From: Myxocyprinus asiaticus
Lineage: Eukaryota; Chordata; Actinopteri; Cypriniformes; Catostomidae
DNA length: 64,000 nt
Assembly (NCBI RefSeq): GCF_019703515.2
Contig: NC_059347.1
Coordinates: 18,684,001 to 18,748,000, forward strand
Direction: 5' to 3'
The translations under genes were made by a program, and so were the position numbers. Shown here in pieces: positions 32,021-45,900 of this stretch; position 1 is the stretch's first letter; every line of letters starts with the position of its first letter. The notes under the pieces were generated by a model that did not search any database, had not been told where the DNA came from, and was given only the letters and a program-made list of their open reading frames with translations.

Positions 32021-35000
32021 TTAGTGGCTTTGCAGAGAGCAGGAAGTCCACCTTGTGGGTTCCTTGTCACTCAAATCGGAGTCGTCTTTGGTAGAGTTGC
32101 AGAGGAGCTGGTCCAGCTTGTCGACGTGTCTGCGAAGACCCTCAATGCTGCCTTCAGTCTGTAGTCTGCGCTGAGTCAGAGCCTCCTGCTGGGAGAACAT
32201 GCATCTGCGCAGCTGAACCTGGATAACATTGGATAGACACTTCTTGGATAAACATCATCTTGAAAGTGTCTAAAATGGTTTAAAGTAGAAACGGTTGTCT
32301 TTATCATAATAGACAATCTGTTTCCTCATTAAATGATTGAGATACAGAGACACAAGAGGAGATCTTGGGATATATCTAGAAAAAAGTGGATTTTTATGAT
32401 ACAAATTAATTTCACTTTACCTTCAGGTGGTCCTCCTGCTGCCTCAGTCTTTCTCTAAGTGCTTCCCCTCGCCACTGCTCATCCTGTTAGTAGAAAAATG
32501 ACTGACATTAGCCGTTTACTAAATCTTAAAGGAATAGTTTGTGTGTTCTTATGCGGAACACAAAAGGAGACGTTTTATTGATTACAGCCCGTTATTTCAA
32601 TGGCAGTGGATAGTGACTCACTTTAAAGCTTAAAGGACCCAAAAGTATCATAAAAGTAGTCCATGCGACTCGTGTGTCATATTCCAAGTCTTCTGAAAGC
32701 ATACAAAGTTCTTTTTGAGAAACAAAATGCTTTGTTGGTTTGCGTTTACGCAAGAACGTGTTTTAGCGTTGAAAACAGCACAAGTTCTCACATGGACACG
32801 TGTTTCTATTCCTTTAACTCTTGCCGCGTTCATGATACACGCAAAAAAGTTTTGACACCATAGAATGAGGAAATTGTGCACAGACCTCATCATCAGTGTG
32901 CCTTGTTTAAATATTTGGAGGCATGAATGAGATTTGAGAGCTACAGTGGAGAGTGATTTTTAGTGAATAATGACAATTTTTTTGTCTGTTCCACTTCCTC
33001 CCAGAAACTTATAGTTTGGCTTCTGTAGACCTGGAATATAGTGCTCAAGTCATATGGACTACTTTTATAAAAAAAATTGTCATTTTGAGGCTTCACAGTC
33101 CCTGTTACAATTTACTTTAATTTTCATGGAAAAGAACAGCCTGGACATTCTGCTAAACATCTTCTATTGTGTTCCTCGGAAAAGAAAAGTTACATAAGTT
33201 TGGGAAGACAAGAGGGTGAGTAGATGACAACAGAATTTTCATTTTTATCTTACTTTAGTGTAACCTGTGCACTTTTACGCTATTGCTCCTCCAAACATTC
33301 TTGATTAACATGCTCAAGCTTTTGCCAAATAAATTAAGCAGAGAATACCTTAGTGTTGTAGGCTGGTTTCCACAAGGTGAGCTTAATACAGGGACTGTTT
33401 TCTTTCAGGCTGTCTGTGTCTGAGGAGGCGCTCGAGTGCGACTTGAGCTTCCTGTCCAGCTCAGCTGTCACCTGTGACCTTACAGAGTGCATGGTGTCCT
33501 TAATCTCACATAGCCGAGCCCTGCTCTCCTCTTGGCTCTGCAGCTGAGAGAGGCAAGTGACAGTTATTAATCTTTCAATATTCATTGATAACCATCTAAC
33601 ATGACTCCATGTGCTACAAAAATCAATCCAGCAAACAAACAAGTAAAACAAGCATAGCCATTACACAAAGACGTTGATCTACAGCAGATGTATTACAGAA
33701 AACAGATGTATGTCTGTCTCTGTTAAAATGCTGTTTGTACCATGTCTGGGAGGCAGAGCAGCTCTTGGGAAATGGTGCTGAGCTGTTCCTGCAGCCTTCT
33801 GGCTTGTTTATGGTTTTCTTGAGCAGCCTTTTCCACAGTTAGCAGTTCCCTTTGGAGCCATAAACGCTCCTGAAACAAGCTCAAGTTAGTCTGTGGGTTT
33901 ACACTTCAATGAATTGACTATAACAAAGCGCTTAAGAGCCAAAACAAATATATTTTATTAGAAAGGCATCATACAACTAAGCTGTTACTATTCCATTAAT
34001 GCAGCATGAAATATGGCAGTTTCCTTCTTTTTGCTTAATAAATGCACTGCAACTTAAAATCTGCAACAAAAAGTACTAAAATATAATAATGGTAATACCA
34101 TGTTTTTTGTACATGTACCAATGTAATACCAGGGTATCACTGAGTACACTGCAGTCTCACGTAAATGCCATAGTACATGAATATGGTAATGATTCAGTCC
34201 CAAGTACGACAGTATTATCATCATCTGGAAACTATGCACCATGGCACCGCCACAGTACTCTTTCTCTAAGGCTGTTACCTCATTAATGATCTAAGCTGAT
34301 TTATAAGCAGTGCTGATTACTTCTGGGTAGATTACTTCTGAAACATAATCTTTCAGATTACACTTCTTAGGTAATGTCATTTGAATATCAGTGGATTATT
34401 TATTGCATGTTTTGATGAAAATCTTATTTGAAATGAATTAAAGGAATGCTCCGGGTTCAATACAAATTAATCTCAATCAACAACAATTGTTGCACAGTGT
34501 TGATTACCACAAAAAATAATTTCCACTTGTCCCTCGTTCATTTAAAAAAAAAGCAAAAATAGAGGTTACAGTGAGGCACTTACAACGGAAGTGAATGGGG
34601 CCAGTCTATAAACGTTAAAATACTCACTGTTTCAAAAGTATAACCGCAAGATGTAAACATGTTAACATGATTTTAATATGATAAAATCTACCAGCTTTAC
34701 CAAGGCATTTACCAGATTAAAGGGTTTATCAGTGTTACATTGTGTCGTCATGACAACTAAATTGTAATATTGGATTTAACTTCACACAGATAAGGTTAGT
34801 AAGCAATTTTATGACACTAAAATCATGTTAACATGTATAATCTTTACGTCTTGTGGCTATAATTTAAAAATGTGTGTATTTTAATGTTTATGGATTGGCT
34901 CCATTCACTTTCATTGTAAGTGCCTTACTGTAACCATATTTTTTTTTTAATAAACATGATATGGGCCAAAAATATTTTTTGTATCAATCAACAATATGCC

Positions 35001-38000
35001 ACAAGTGCTGTCAATTGAGCTCAACATGTATGGAACCCCAGACATTCCTTTAGGTAGCAGTTTACATTCCTTTCATTAAATATTAAGCATGAAATAAGTA
35101 ATTGTAATCTGATTACGCAAATTTAAAAATGTGATTTTATTACAAACACTTGTTTTTTTGTAATCTGATTACTGTATGTAACCCGCATTACATGTAGTCC
35201 ATTACTATCCAACACTGCTTATAAGAGTCATGTAAACAATAAGGGTTTTGGAATGAAAAAAACTATTTGTCTCAATTAGGGTGACAGAATTAAATTTGAA
35301 CAGAAAAAAAAATAATACTAAATAAAAACTAACAAAACTAAAAACTAAATCTAGAGCCCTAATTTATACATCCGAGTCAAAAACATAGTAATAAATAAAC
35401 CTTCTCTACTCCTTGACGTTTTTGTCTGTCTGTGTGGGTGTGGTTCCTCAGAGCCTCCAGACAACCCTCAGCGCTGGTCCTCTTAGACAGCAGAGCCTCC
35501 TGCAGGTGATGTGTCTCCTCTACAGCAGCCTGTAGCCTGATGTCCTTCTCACACACCTCTTGCTCTAAACGCACACAAAATTCAGTACATAAACCTGCTG
35601 AGAGACTGGCTAAGACTGGTTAATATATTGGTCACCCTTTTAAAGATGTACTGTGGTACAGTGATGACATCATGGTAACACCATGTTACTTTGATATGTA
35701 TATAAAATGTTGTTACACTAACTAGGGTAAAGTCATCAAAATGCTAGCCCCTGTCCAGTTTTTGCTTTCTTGTCTGCACCCATGGGATGTTTAATAAGAG
35801 GACATTTCAAGTATTGGACAGTAAAGAGTTATTCAAAACTCTACGATCAAGAAAATATTGATTAATTGAAAGCAAACTTCAAGACATTGCAAAGCAGGGA
35901 AGGGAAACACAAATCGGAGGCAAATGATCCTTTCTCAGACCAGATGAGCTTTGTCTAATTTGCTAGTCTAATAAACCAAATTAGATGCTGTCATGCAAGT
36001 TAAAAAGCATTTCAGATACATGATCATCCGTGGGCTGTATCATATGGCTAAAATCTAAAGAAACATGTTATAAGGTTATGCATCCAGCTCACCCAGCTTA
36101 GCCACTTGCTCTTGCAGCACAGTGCACTGATTGTGCTCCCTCTGCAGAGTGTCACTCTTCGGGTCCATTTCTGCTGCTGCAGCTGTGAGCGGCTCCCTTC
36201 TGTCCATCCTCAGGGCCAGAGCTCTCTGTTGCCTGCAGCTTCTGCTGCTTCAGCCTCTGCTGCTGCTCCAGATCAAAACTCTGCTGCTGCTGAACCCTGA
36301 CCAGCTAGATGCACAATATAGACACAAATATCATGACTTCTCTACTCTACGACCCTCAATGAACACAAGCTCCTATTTCAGTTAATTAGGTAGTAAATTG
36401 TTATATCATTAAAGCAATAATCCATAAGAGGCCATGCATTACAGTGATTTGACAATGGATAAGGAGTTAAGTAAGTGTTATTAGGGTGCCTGAAACCCCT
36501 ATAACTGTGGTAAAATCACTGTAATGCATGACCTTGAGTAGTTAATTGCTTTTATATAATGCCAGCAACAACAATATGATAAAATACACTAATGTTCAAC
36601 TAGATAGGTAGGCTTAAGGATGTCAAATCAAACTTTGATGTTGGCTTGACAAAGCCTTGCCTGAAAGTGTAAACTAGTTTTACACATTTTAAGCTTGATG
36701 GTTACACAGACATACAGCCAGACAGCTAGCTAGATAGACAGTCAGACACACTGTCACATAGATTTGTTTACATTTGAATTTTTTAAAGTTGAAGTTTGAA
36801 TTAACAAGCATTCTTTTGGACCATTTGAACATTCTGTCAATGCAAGTCTATGGGATATTTCTGATATTTGATTGTGCGCTGTGCGAAAATGGTAAGTTCA
36901 ATCAGTTAACAAAAGACATAGCACACTATTACAGAACAGTCCGAAGGTCTGTGCCAAGTTTGGTGGATGGAGCTTGAAAGCTGTTTTTGGTCTCAGTTTA
37001 GGGATTTTGGAAAACTTTTGTAGAATAAACATAATTATTACATTTATAATCTCAATCAACATACATAAATAATATAGTTAATTGGACTAAATGTTGAGTA
37101 TATAGTATACTTACAGTAAATACTATAGATGATGTGAAGTCACAGATGACAATCAAAACGTATCTTTGTGTGCTACTTGTTTTAGCAGACTATGTTTGCC
37201 AGTTGTTGTGACTTAGTTGAAGATCAGATCAAATTTTATGACCATTTTACACATAAATCCAAGTAAATCTAAAGGGTTCACAGTATTTCCTGCATGAAAA
37301 CAGGCTGATAGATAACAGTGGGTTACTTCACCTTTTCATGTTCTTCTAGCTGAGTCTGTTTCTTGGCTACTTTTGCCTTAAACTCCTGCAGTTGCTGCCC
37401 CAGTTTGTCCAGCTTCTGTTGTCTCCTCCTGATCTTCTCCTCTCTCTCCTGCAATTCTGCCTTTTTTTCCTTCTGCTGCTTGACGAGCTCTTCTCGCTGC
37501 CTCCTCGCAGCCTTCACCTCCTAAACAAGTAAAAGAGATAGACTTTTCATGCTGCAGGACAGTAATATCCTTGAAACTGCAGCACTTTTCCATGAACTCA
37601 CCTCTCTGATCTCATCTAACTGAGTCTGAGATTCCACAAGCTGTTTCTTGAGTCTGTTCAACCCTTCTGTAGATATAAAAAGCATGAGTGCTCCTGTCCA
37701 TAGCCTCCGTAAACCCACAAGAGCAGGTATTATGGAGCAGTAATGCTGTTGAAGAGCGGATACGACCACATACCCTCTAGCTGCTCCCGTGTGGCTGCAG
37801 CGTCTCTGCTGATCTCCTGTCGGAGGTCTTGTGTGTGTTTGTCGAGCTCAGCCTGTCGTTTGAGCAGCTCTGTTTCTGCTGCCTTCGCTGCCTTCTCTGA
37901 TGCCTCCAAACACCTGAAACCGCAAAATCCATTTCAGCTCCATCAAAAATCCATCAAGTCATGCTTTAAATAATTTTCTAAAATGTAAACACTTCAAATG

Positions 38001-38616
38001 AACTGCATAAAATTAGTCTTATAAAGTCTGGTCCACACTGTTGCTTATTCTGGCCAAAAAGTGCCCACATAGACAGGAAAAGACTGCCTGACCGGCATGT
38101 AAATCAATCACTAGCGCCACCGAACCGAATTGCAAAAATAAACATTATTTATAAACATTGTTATTATTAACAGCCTTGCGAATGGGCTGGGTAGCTCAGT
38201 GGTAAAATAAGCTGGCTACCACCCCTGGAGTTCGCTAGTTCGAATCCCAGAGCGTGCTGAGTGACTCCAGCCAGGTCTCCTAAGCAACCAAATTGGCCCG
38301 GTTGCTAGGGAGGGTAGAGTCACATGGGGTAACCTCCTCGTGATCGCTATAATGTGGTTTGTTCTCAGTGGGGCGCATGGTGAATTGAGCGTGGTTGCCG
38401 CGGTGGATGGCGTGAAGCCTCCACACGCACTATGTCTCCGTGGCAATGCGCACAACAAGCCACGTGATAAGATGCGCGGGTTGACTGTCTCAGACGCGGA
38501 GGCAACTGGGATTCGTCCTCTGCCACCCAGACTGAGGCGAATCACTATGCGACCACGAGGACTTAGAGCGCATTGGGAATTGGGCATTCCAAAATTGGGA
38601 GAAAAAGGGGAAAAAA

Positions 38617-38647
<31 letters not shown>

Positions 38648-41600
38648 AAAACAGCCCTGTCTTCTGTTGATCGAATGAATAGATAGTCCCGCCCTCAACT
38701 CACGCCATTGGTTAAGTCAATGCTATTGTGTCAGGTTGGATGAGCCGCTCAAAACAAACAGAGGAATTATTATAGTGCCACAGAGACGAGAAGATAAACT
38801 ACGAATGGCTTAGTTGTCTCTGCATAATAGGCCGGGGTGGAGAAAGTTACACACTTCAGCTTTAAAGCTCTTATATGACAGAGGAGTTACCTCTGAGCAT
38901 GTATACGTCTGGCCTCCAGGTTTCTGAACTGTTCCTGCCGACTGCTTCTCTCTCTGACTGCTGCGTCTGTTTGCTGTTGCAGATCGAGGCTCTTCTGCTG
39001 TAGAGCATGCAGCTCTGCTCTCTCTTTCTCCAGCAGGATCGACTGTCTCTCAGCCTCTCCACACTGCTCCTGCAACTCCTGCTGAACACGCTGAAGTTCT
39101 ACACGCACCTAGGCAGCATACACTCACACGTAAACTTCACATATACGTCATACTCCACACTCTCACTTGAAATATCTGCTGGACTTCTACATGTGGAGGT
39201 GAAATGTCCACATTAAGCTTAACACAGTTTGTTGGACTGACCTGTAGTAGAGTTTCCTGGTTCTTCTCCAGTTGGTCTAATTTCTGGTTATGCTGAATCT
39301 TCACCCCCTCTAGTTCACCAGTCTCCAACTGGACCATTTCTAACATGTGCTTCAGCTCTAGACACACAGACACACATTATTCACATCTTAACATGAATTT
39401 ATTAAGTGAACCAGGGACAAAAAACGAAATGTTTTTCCTTTCGGTTCGTTCTGAGCAAAAACTGTATTTTTTTGTTCTGGTTCAGAAGTTCTGCAGTCTC
39501 CTTTCCAAATGGTAACCGGTTAGAACAAAATAAAAGAACGATTAGTAATGTTACCAATTGCAGCGTTGCCAGATCTCACAAGAGAAACATGCAATCTGGT
39601 CTGGAAAAATGAGCTCAAAATAAGCCACATGCTTCAAAATAAACAAAAAAAATGTTGATTTATCACAATAGAAATCGTAACAAGCATAGTTAATTAACAG
39701 TTAAGTATAATTTTAATTACAGATCTGCTTCTCAGTCAAAACGGCAGCATCAAATCTGTATTAAAGCATCATATCTAACAATAATTCAGTGAAGACTTGG
39801 AAACAACTGAGAAATGTACTTTTTACCTCTAATAATGTTTTCCTTGTACCTGGATTAGCCGTGCATGTGTATGTAGTAATTATACATAGTTGTTAAAAAG
39901 CTCTTCATTCAGAGAATGTCTCATCCACAACGGGCAATTAGGCAAAGAAATGTGTGATGCAGCAGTTTCCTTCAGGTTCAAATCATGAAAAAATTATCGG
40001 AACAAAATTAAACGGTTATAACCGGTTTTCAGCATTTAAAAATAACGTTTTCACTCCGGAACAATTGAAAATCACTTTGTTCCAGTTTTCGGTTACATTC
40101 TGCAAAAAATTTCTTTCGTTTTCGGTTTTAGTTCCTTGAACCGTTTTTAGTCCCTGAGGTGAACATTTGATATAAGTGATCATGATGAAAAAGCCACAAG
40201 AGGCAGTACTTTACAATGATTTTATCCTGGTTAAGGGGTGTTGTAAGGCACTGCATGATTTTTTTCTGCCAAGTAATATAGTTCACTTGCATAACTGTAA
40301 GCTATTTACAGTTGCCAGCCAACACAGTTACTTGTGGCCAGTTGCAACAAAGCCCTTAAAGGAATATTCAATAAATTAAGTTACAAGTTAAACTCTACCG
40401 ACAACATTTATGTCATAATGTTGATTACTTATAATTTTATAAAAGCACTTATATTAATTCTTTTGTTAAAACTTAGGTATTATTTGAGCTGTAAATTCAT
40501 ATAAATCGTCATTTTTATGGTCATTTTAGGGTTTACGACATTACGTTGTCATAGCAACGAAGTTGTAAAATATTTTACAACTTTACACAGAAAAGGTTAG
40601 TAAGCAATTTTATCACACTAAAATCATGTTAAAGGAATAGTTCACCCCAAAAATTTAAATTCTCTCATAATTTACTCACCCTCATACCATCCCAGATGTG
40701 TATGACTTCTTCTACAGAACAAAAATTAAGATTTTTATAAGAATATTTCAGCTCTGTAGGTCCATACAATGCAAGTGAATGGGTGCCAAAATGTTGATGC
40801 TGCAAAAAGCACATAAAGGACTCATAAAAATAATCCATATGACTCCAGTGTTTTAATCCATATTTTCAGAAGTGATATGATAGGTGTGGGTGAGAAACAT
40901 TATTTTTTGCTTGAAATGCTTCTCCCTGCCCACTAGGGGGCAATATGCATGAAAAATGTGAATCACCAAAAGCACAAGAAGAAGAATGTAAAAGTGATCT
41001 GTTTCTCACCCACACCTATCATGTCGCTTCTGAAGATCTAGATTTAACCACTGGAGTCTTATGGATTACTTTCATGCTGACTTATGTGCATTTTGGAGCT
41101 TCAAAATTTTGGCACCCATTCACTTGCATTGTATAGACCAAAAGAGCTGAAATATTCTTCTAAAAATCTTCATTGTGTTCAGCAGATGAAAGAAAGCTAT
41201 ACACATCTGAGATGGCATGAGGGTGAGTAAATGATGAGAGAATTTTTTATTTTTGGGTGAACTGTTCATTTAAAAAGCATATAGTTTACGTCTTGCTGCT
41301 ATACTTTTGAAACAGCGAGTATTTTAGCGTTTACAGATTGGCCCCATTCACTTCCAATGTAAGTGCCTCACTGTAACCCAGATATTTGCTTTATTTAAAG
41401 AAAAGGAGGGACGAGTCAAAATTCATTTTTGTGGTAATCAACATTATGCCACAACTGCTGTCGATTGAGCTTAACCTGTATTGAGCCCAGAACATTCTTT
41501 TAAGTTAAAATTTTAAGGGTATTATTACTAAGGCTTTTCTTGACATAAGAGGTTTGTTGCAACTGTCTCTGGTATATTAATATAGAATTCATCTGTTGTG

Positions 41601-42887
41601 TGGTCACAGGTGTGTGTATATCATCTAGTTAACAGTAGGTGGCTTGTCTAATCAGATTTCAAAGCTGGAATGATCTGTTCTATCATTGTTATCCTTATGT
41701 TAAAGGAACAGACCTGCTTTGTGTTTGTTGATGGCTGAACAGAAGTTCTGCAGGGTTTCCTCTTCTTGTTGTTGATCTTTCTTATACTGAGCCAGTCTGC
41801 TCTTCCTCTTGGACAACTCAAGAGTCCAGCTCTCCCTTCTGCACAGCCAAAGACTGCACATCCCCAAAGAGCTCCTACACATACAGTTTATACAAGAAGT
41901 ACTTCCTAAGTACTTTATACTTCCTGCTTCATAAACATTATTACCTCCTAATAGCTATTTTGTGATGGTGAGAGCAGTAATATAGACCTGAATTCTCTGG
42001 TGCAAGCTGTGCACGTTCTCCTCTCCCTTTCTGAGTACATCTAGCAGGCCCTGCCTGTGCTGCTCCACACTAACCCTTAGCACCTCCTCCTCCTGTTTCC
42101 ACTGTCCCAGCTTTCTGTCCAAAAAAGACAGTTCCTTCTGCTGCAACACCACCTGGACTCCAAGCAAGAGATTCTCAAAGTCATATTGATGTGTATTTAA
42201 TAAATAAAATCCTAAACATTGGTCTTTCTCAAATTTCAATGTAATATGCTGCTTGTTCATACAGGTGAGTTACCTGAGTGCTGATTTTGTCCAGTTCTGT
42301 TTGCCGTTGTGTTAGGCTGTTCTCTGTCTCTCTGCAGCTCTGCAAGAGTTTTGCCTCAATGCTCTGGGTCTCTTTGAGCTCCTTCTGAGTGACCTCCAGT
42401 CTATAAAAAATATAGATTGATTTTTATTTCCATGAGGAATTTACACTTTGTGTCCAGTGATTTACTGAAATGATAAGTTGAGTTTGCACCTGTCAGTCGT
42501 TTTTTCCAGCTTTCTGTTGACTTCTTGAAACTTTGCATCTTGACACGCCAGTACCTCTTTTACTTCTTGTAAAGTTTGTTCTTGGTCCTGTTTACTCTTT
42601 TGCAGCTCCATAACTTCCTCTTGAAGATTCCTGGAGTGGAACATTTACATGTTGATGCTGACTGACAAAACAGCCTAAAGCCTGGCATAGATCTACACTT
42701 GTACTTGTTTAAAGCTGCTGTGTGTAATTTTTATGAGGATTCATATTTTCTTTTATTTCAGTTTAATATGCAGAGGTTGATTTCCCTTAAAAAAATGGCT
42801 CTGTGGTGTTCTCAACATTACTCTGTTTAAGCGCTCAAACATTGCAATACTGACCATGTTTACATGCACTTAAAGGGATAGTTCACC

Positions 42888-42919
<32 letters not shown>

Positions 42920-45900
42920 CATCATTTACTCACCCTCATGCCATCCCAGATGTGTATACAGCTTTCCTCAGCAGAACAAAAATCACATAAAGGAAGATAA
43001 TCAATATCTTCAGAAACAATATGATAAAGTAGGTGTGGGTGAGAAACAGATCAAAAGTCCACTTTCACTTTTACATCTGAAAGTGAAAGTAACAGTAGAG
43101 ATTTAGAGTACAAAAGGACTTAAATATTGTTCTATTTCTCACCCACACCTATTATATTGCTTCTGAAGATATGGATTTAAACACTGGAGTCATATGGATT
43201 ACTTTTATTTTTCCTTTATGTGATTTTTGGAGCAACAAATGTAGCACCATTCACTTGCATTGTATGGACATACGGAGCTGAAATATTCTTCTAAAAATCT
43301 TCGTTTATGTTCTGCAGAAGAAAGAAAGTCATACACATCTGGGATGGCATAAGGGTGAGTAATTGATAAGAGAATTTTTATTTTTGGGTGAACTATCCCT
43401 TTAAGAAAATGGTTTATTTCATTTTTTTTTTTTTGCAGAAAGCGACATTCTAAAATGTCATGTAAAAAGAACAAAGATTTCCTTACACTGCTTAAGGGAT
43501 TAAGAGAAAGCGGTTTAATACACCTAGGTTTCTCTAGGAAAATGCGGCTTACGTGGTCATGTAAACGCATAAGCGGCATTGTGCTGGGTGTTTGAAGAGT
43601 GCGCATGTGTGGAACAGACCAGTTAACAAACGTCATAGGACAGAGCCCTAGTCAAGTCAACACAGTGGAAAGAATTTAACATTTCTGTGAGTACAGTGGG
43701 AAAATCACACAAACTGTACCCCGTTTACATACACACCAATGTAAAATTTTGACTGTCCCTCACTTTCTTGTATGTGCTCGTACATTGGGGAAATCACGCA
43801 GTTTTACACAAGAGGGAAACCCCACTATTGCAGTGCAGTTCAGCTGCAGGTCACAATAGAAAGTGAAGGAAACAAACACAGCAACAACTCTGGAATATCT
43901 GGAAATAAAGCGAAGCAACGGAGAATAAAATAGCAAAGTAATCATCGGATCCCATGTTTGTTATTTACACAAGTGTCGCAAATAAATAATGTTGCTGTGG
44001 AGAAAGCCGCTTACCGGCCGAGCCACATGTACAGGTGCATCTCAATAAATTAGAATGTCGTGGAAAAGTTCATTTATTTCAGTAATTCAACTCAAATTGT
44101 GAAACTCGTGTATTAAATAAATTCAATGCACACAGACTGAAGTAGTTTAAGTCTTTGGTTCTTTTAATTGTGTTGATTTTGGCTCACATTTAACAAAAAC
44201 CCACCAATTCACTATCTCAAAAAATTAGAATATGGTGACATGCCAATCAGCTAATCAACTCAAAACACTTCAAAATGGTCTCTCAGTTTGGTTCACTAGG
44301 CTACACAATCATGGGGAAGACTGCTGATCTGACAGTTGTCCAGAAGACAATCACTGACACCCTTCACAAGGAGGGTAAGCCACAAACATTCATTGCCAAA
44401 GAAGCTGGCTGTTCACAGAGTGCTGTATCCAAGCATGTTAACAGAAAGTTGAGTGGAAGGAAAAAGTGTGGAAGAAAAAGATGCACAACCAACCAAGAGA
44501 ACCGCAGCCTTATGATTGTCAAGCAAAATCGATTCAAGAATTTGGGTGAACTTCACAAGGAATGGACTGAGGCTGGGGTCAAGGCATCAAGACCCACCAC
44601 ACACAGAGACGTGTCAAGGAATTTTGTCTATAGTTGTCGTATTCCTCTTGTTAAGCCACTCCTGAACCACAGACAATGTCAGAGGCGTCTTACCTGGGCT
44701 AAGGAGAAGAAGAACTGGACTGTTGCCCAGTGGTCCAAAGTCCTCTTTTCAGATGAGAGCAAGTTTTGTATTTCATTTGGAAACCAAGGTCCTAGAGTCT
44801 GGAGGAAGGGTGGAGAAGCTCATAGCCCAAGTTGCTGGAAGTCCAGTGTTAAGTTTCCACAGTCTGTGATGATTTGGGGTGCAATGTCATCTGCTGGTGT
44901 TGGTCCATTGTGTTTTTTGAAAACCAAAGTCACTGCACCTGTTTACCAAGAAATTTTGGAGCACTTCATGCTTCCTTCTGCTGACCAGCTTTTCAAAGAT
45001 GCTGATTTCATTTTCCAGCAGGATTTGGCACCTGCCCACACTGCCAAAAGCACCAAAAGTTGGTTAAATGACCATGGTGTTGGTGTGCTTGACTGGCCAG
45101 CAAACTCACCAGACCTGAACCCCATAGAGAATCTATGGGGTATTGTCAAGAGGAAAATGAGAAACAAGAGACCAAAAAATGCAGATGAGCTGAAGGCCAC
45201 TGTCAAAGAAACCTGGGCTTCCATACCACCTCAGCAGTGCCACAAACTGATCACCTCCATGCCACGCCGAATTGAGGCAGTAATTAAAGCAAAAGGAGCC
45301 CCTACCAAGTATTGAGTACATATACAGTAAATGAACATACTTTCCAGAAGGCCAACAATTCACTAAAAATGTTTTTTTTATTGGTCTTATGATGTATTCT
45401 AATTTTTTGAGATAGTGAGTTGGTGGGTTTTTGTTAAATGTGAGCCAAAATCATCACAATTAAAAGGACCAAAGACTTAAACTACTTCAGTCTGTGTGCA
45501 TTGAATTTATTTAATACACGAGTTTCACAATTTGAGTTGAACTACTGAAATAAGTGAACTTTTCCACGACATTCTAATTTATTGAGATGCACCTGTATAT
45601 GGGAGTAAAGTGTACGCTGCTTATAAAGTGCATGTAAACCGGAAATCAGTTTTCTTGCAATAACCTGTTTTCTCGCAATAAGCCACTTTCTGGTGTCCGT
45701 GAAAATGTAGTCATTAATTCAACCAATGTCATGAGTTTGGGACGCGACTACCTGTTAATTCAAACAATGGTAGACAAGGGAGTGTGTTCAGATTCTTGGA
45801 AAATATGCATGCAATCAGAAATTAGGAAGTAATGGGCATTTCCCAATCAGTGGACGTTTTCAACCCGGGATGGGCGTTTTTCAACTATCCAGTGAAAGTA

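Noticed and set aside
38187..38260. A functional tRNA gene at the SINE head.
   Set aside because: Box A and box B are present but the stem pairing is poor and the body continues into SINE sequence with flanking target duplications.
38216..38698. 160-codon minus-strand frame and the plus-strand frame opposite.
   Set aside because: Entirely within the SINE and its poly-C/poly-A tail.
44943..45363. Minus-strand frames of 76-93 codons.
   Set aside because: Antisense to the intact Tc1 transposase and its terminal repeat.
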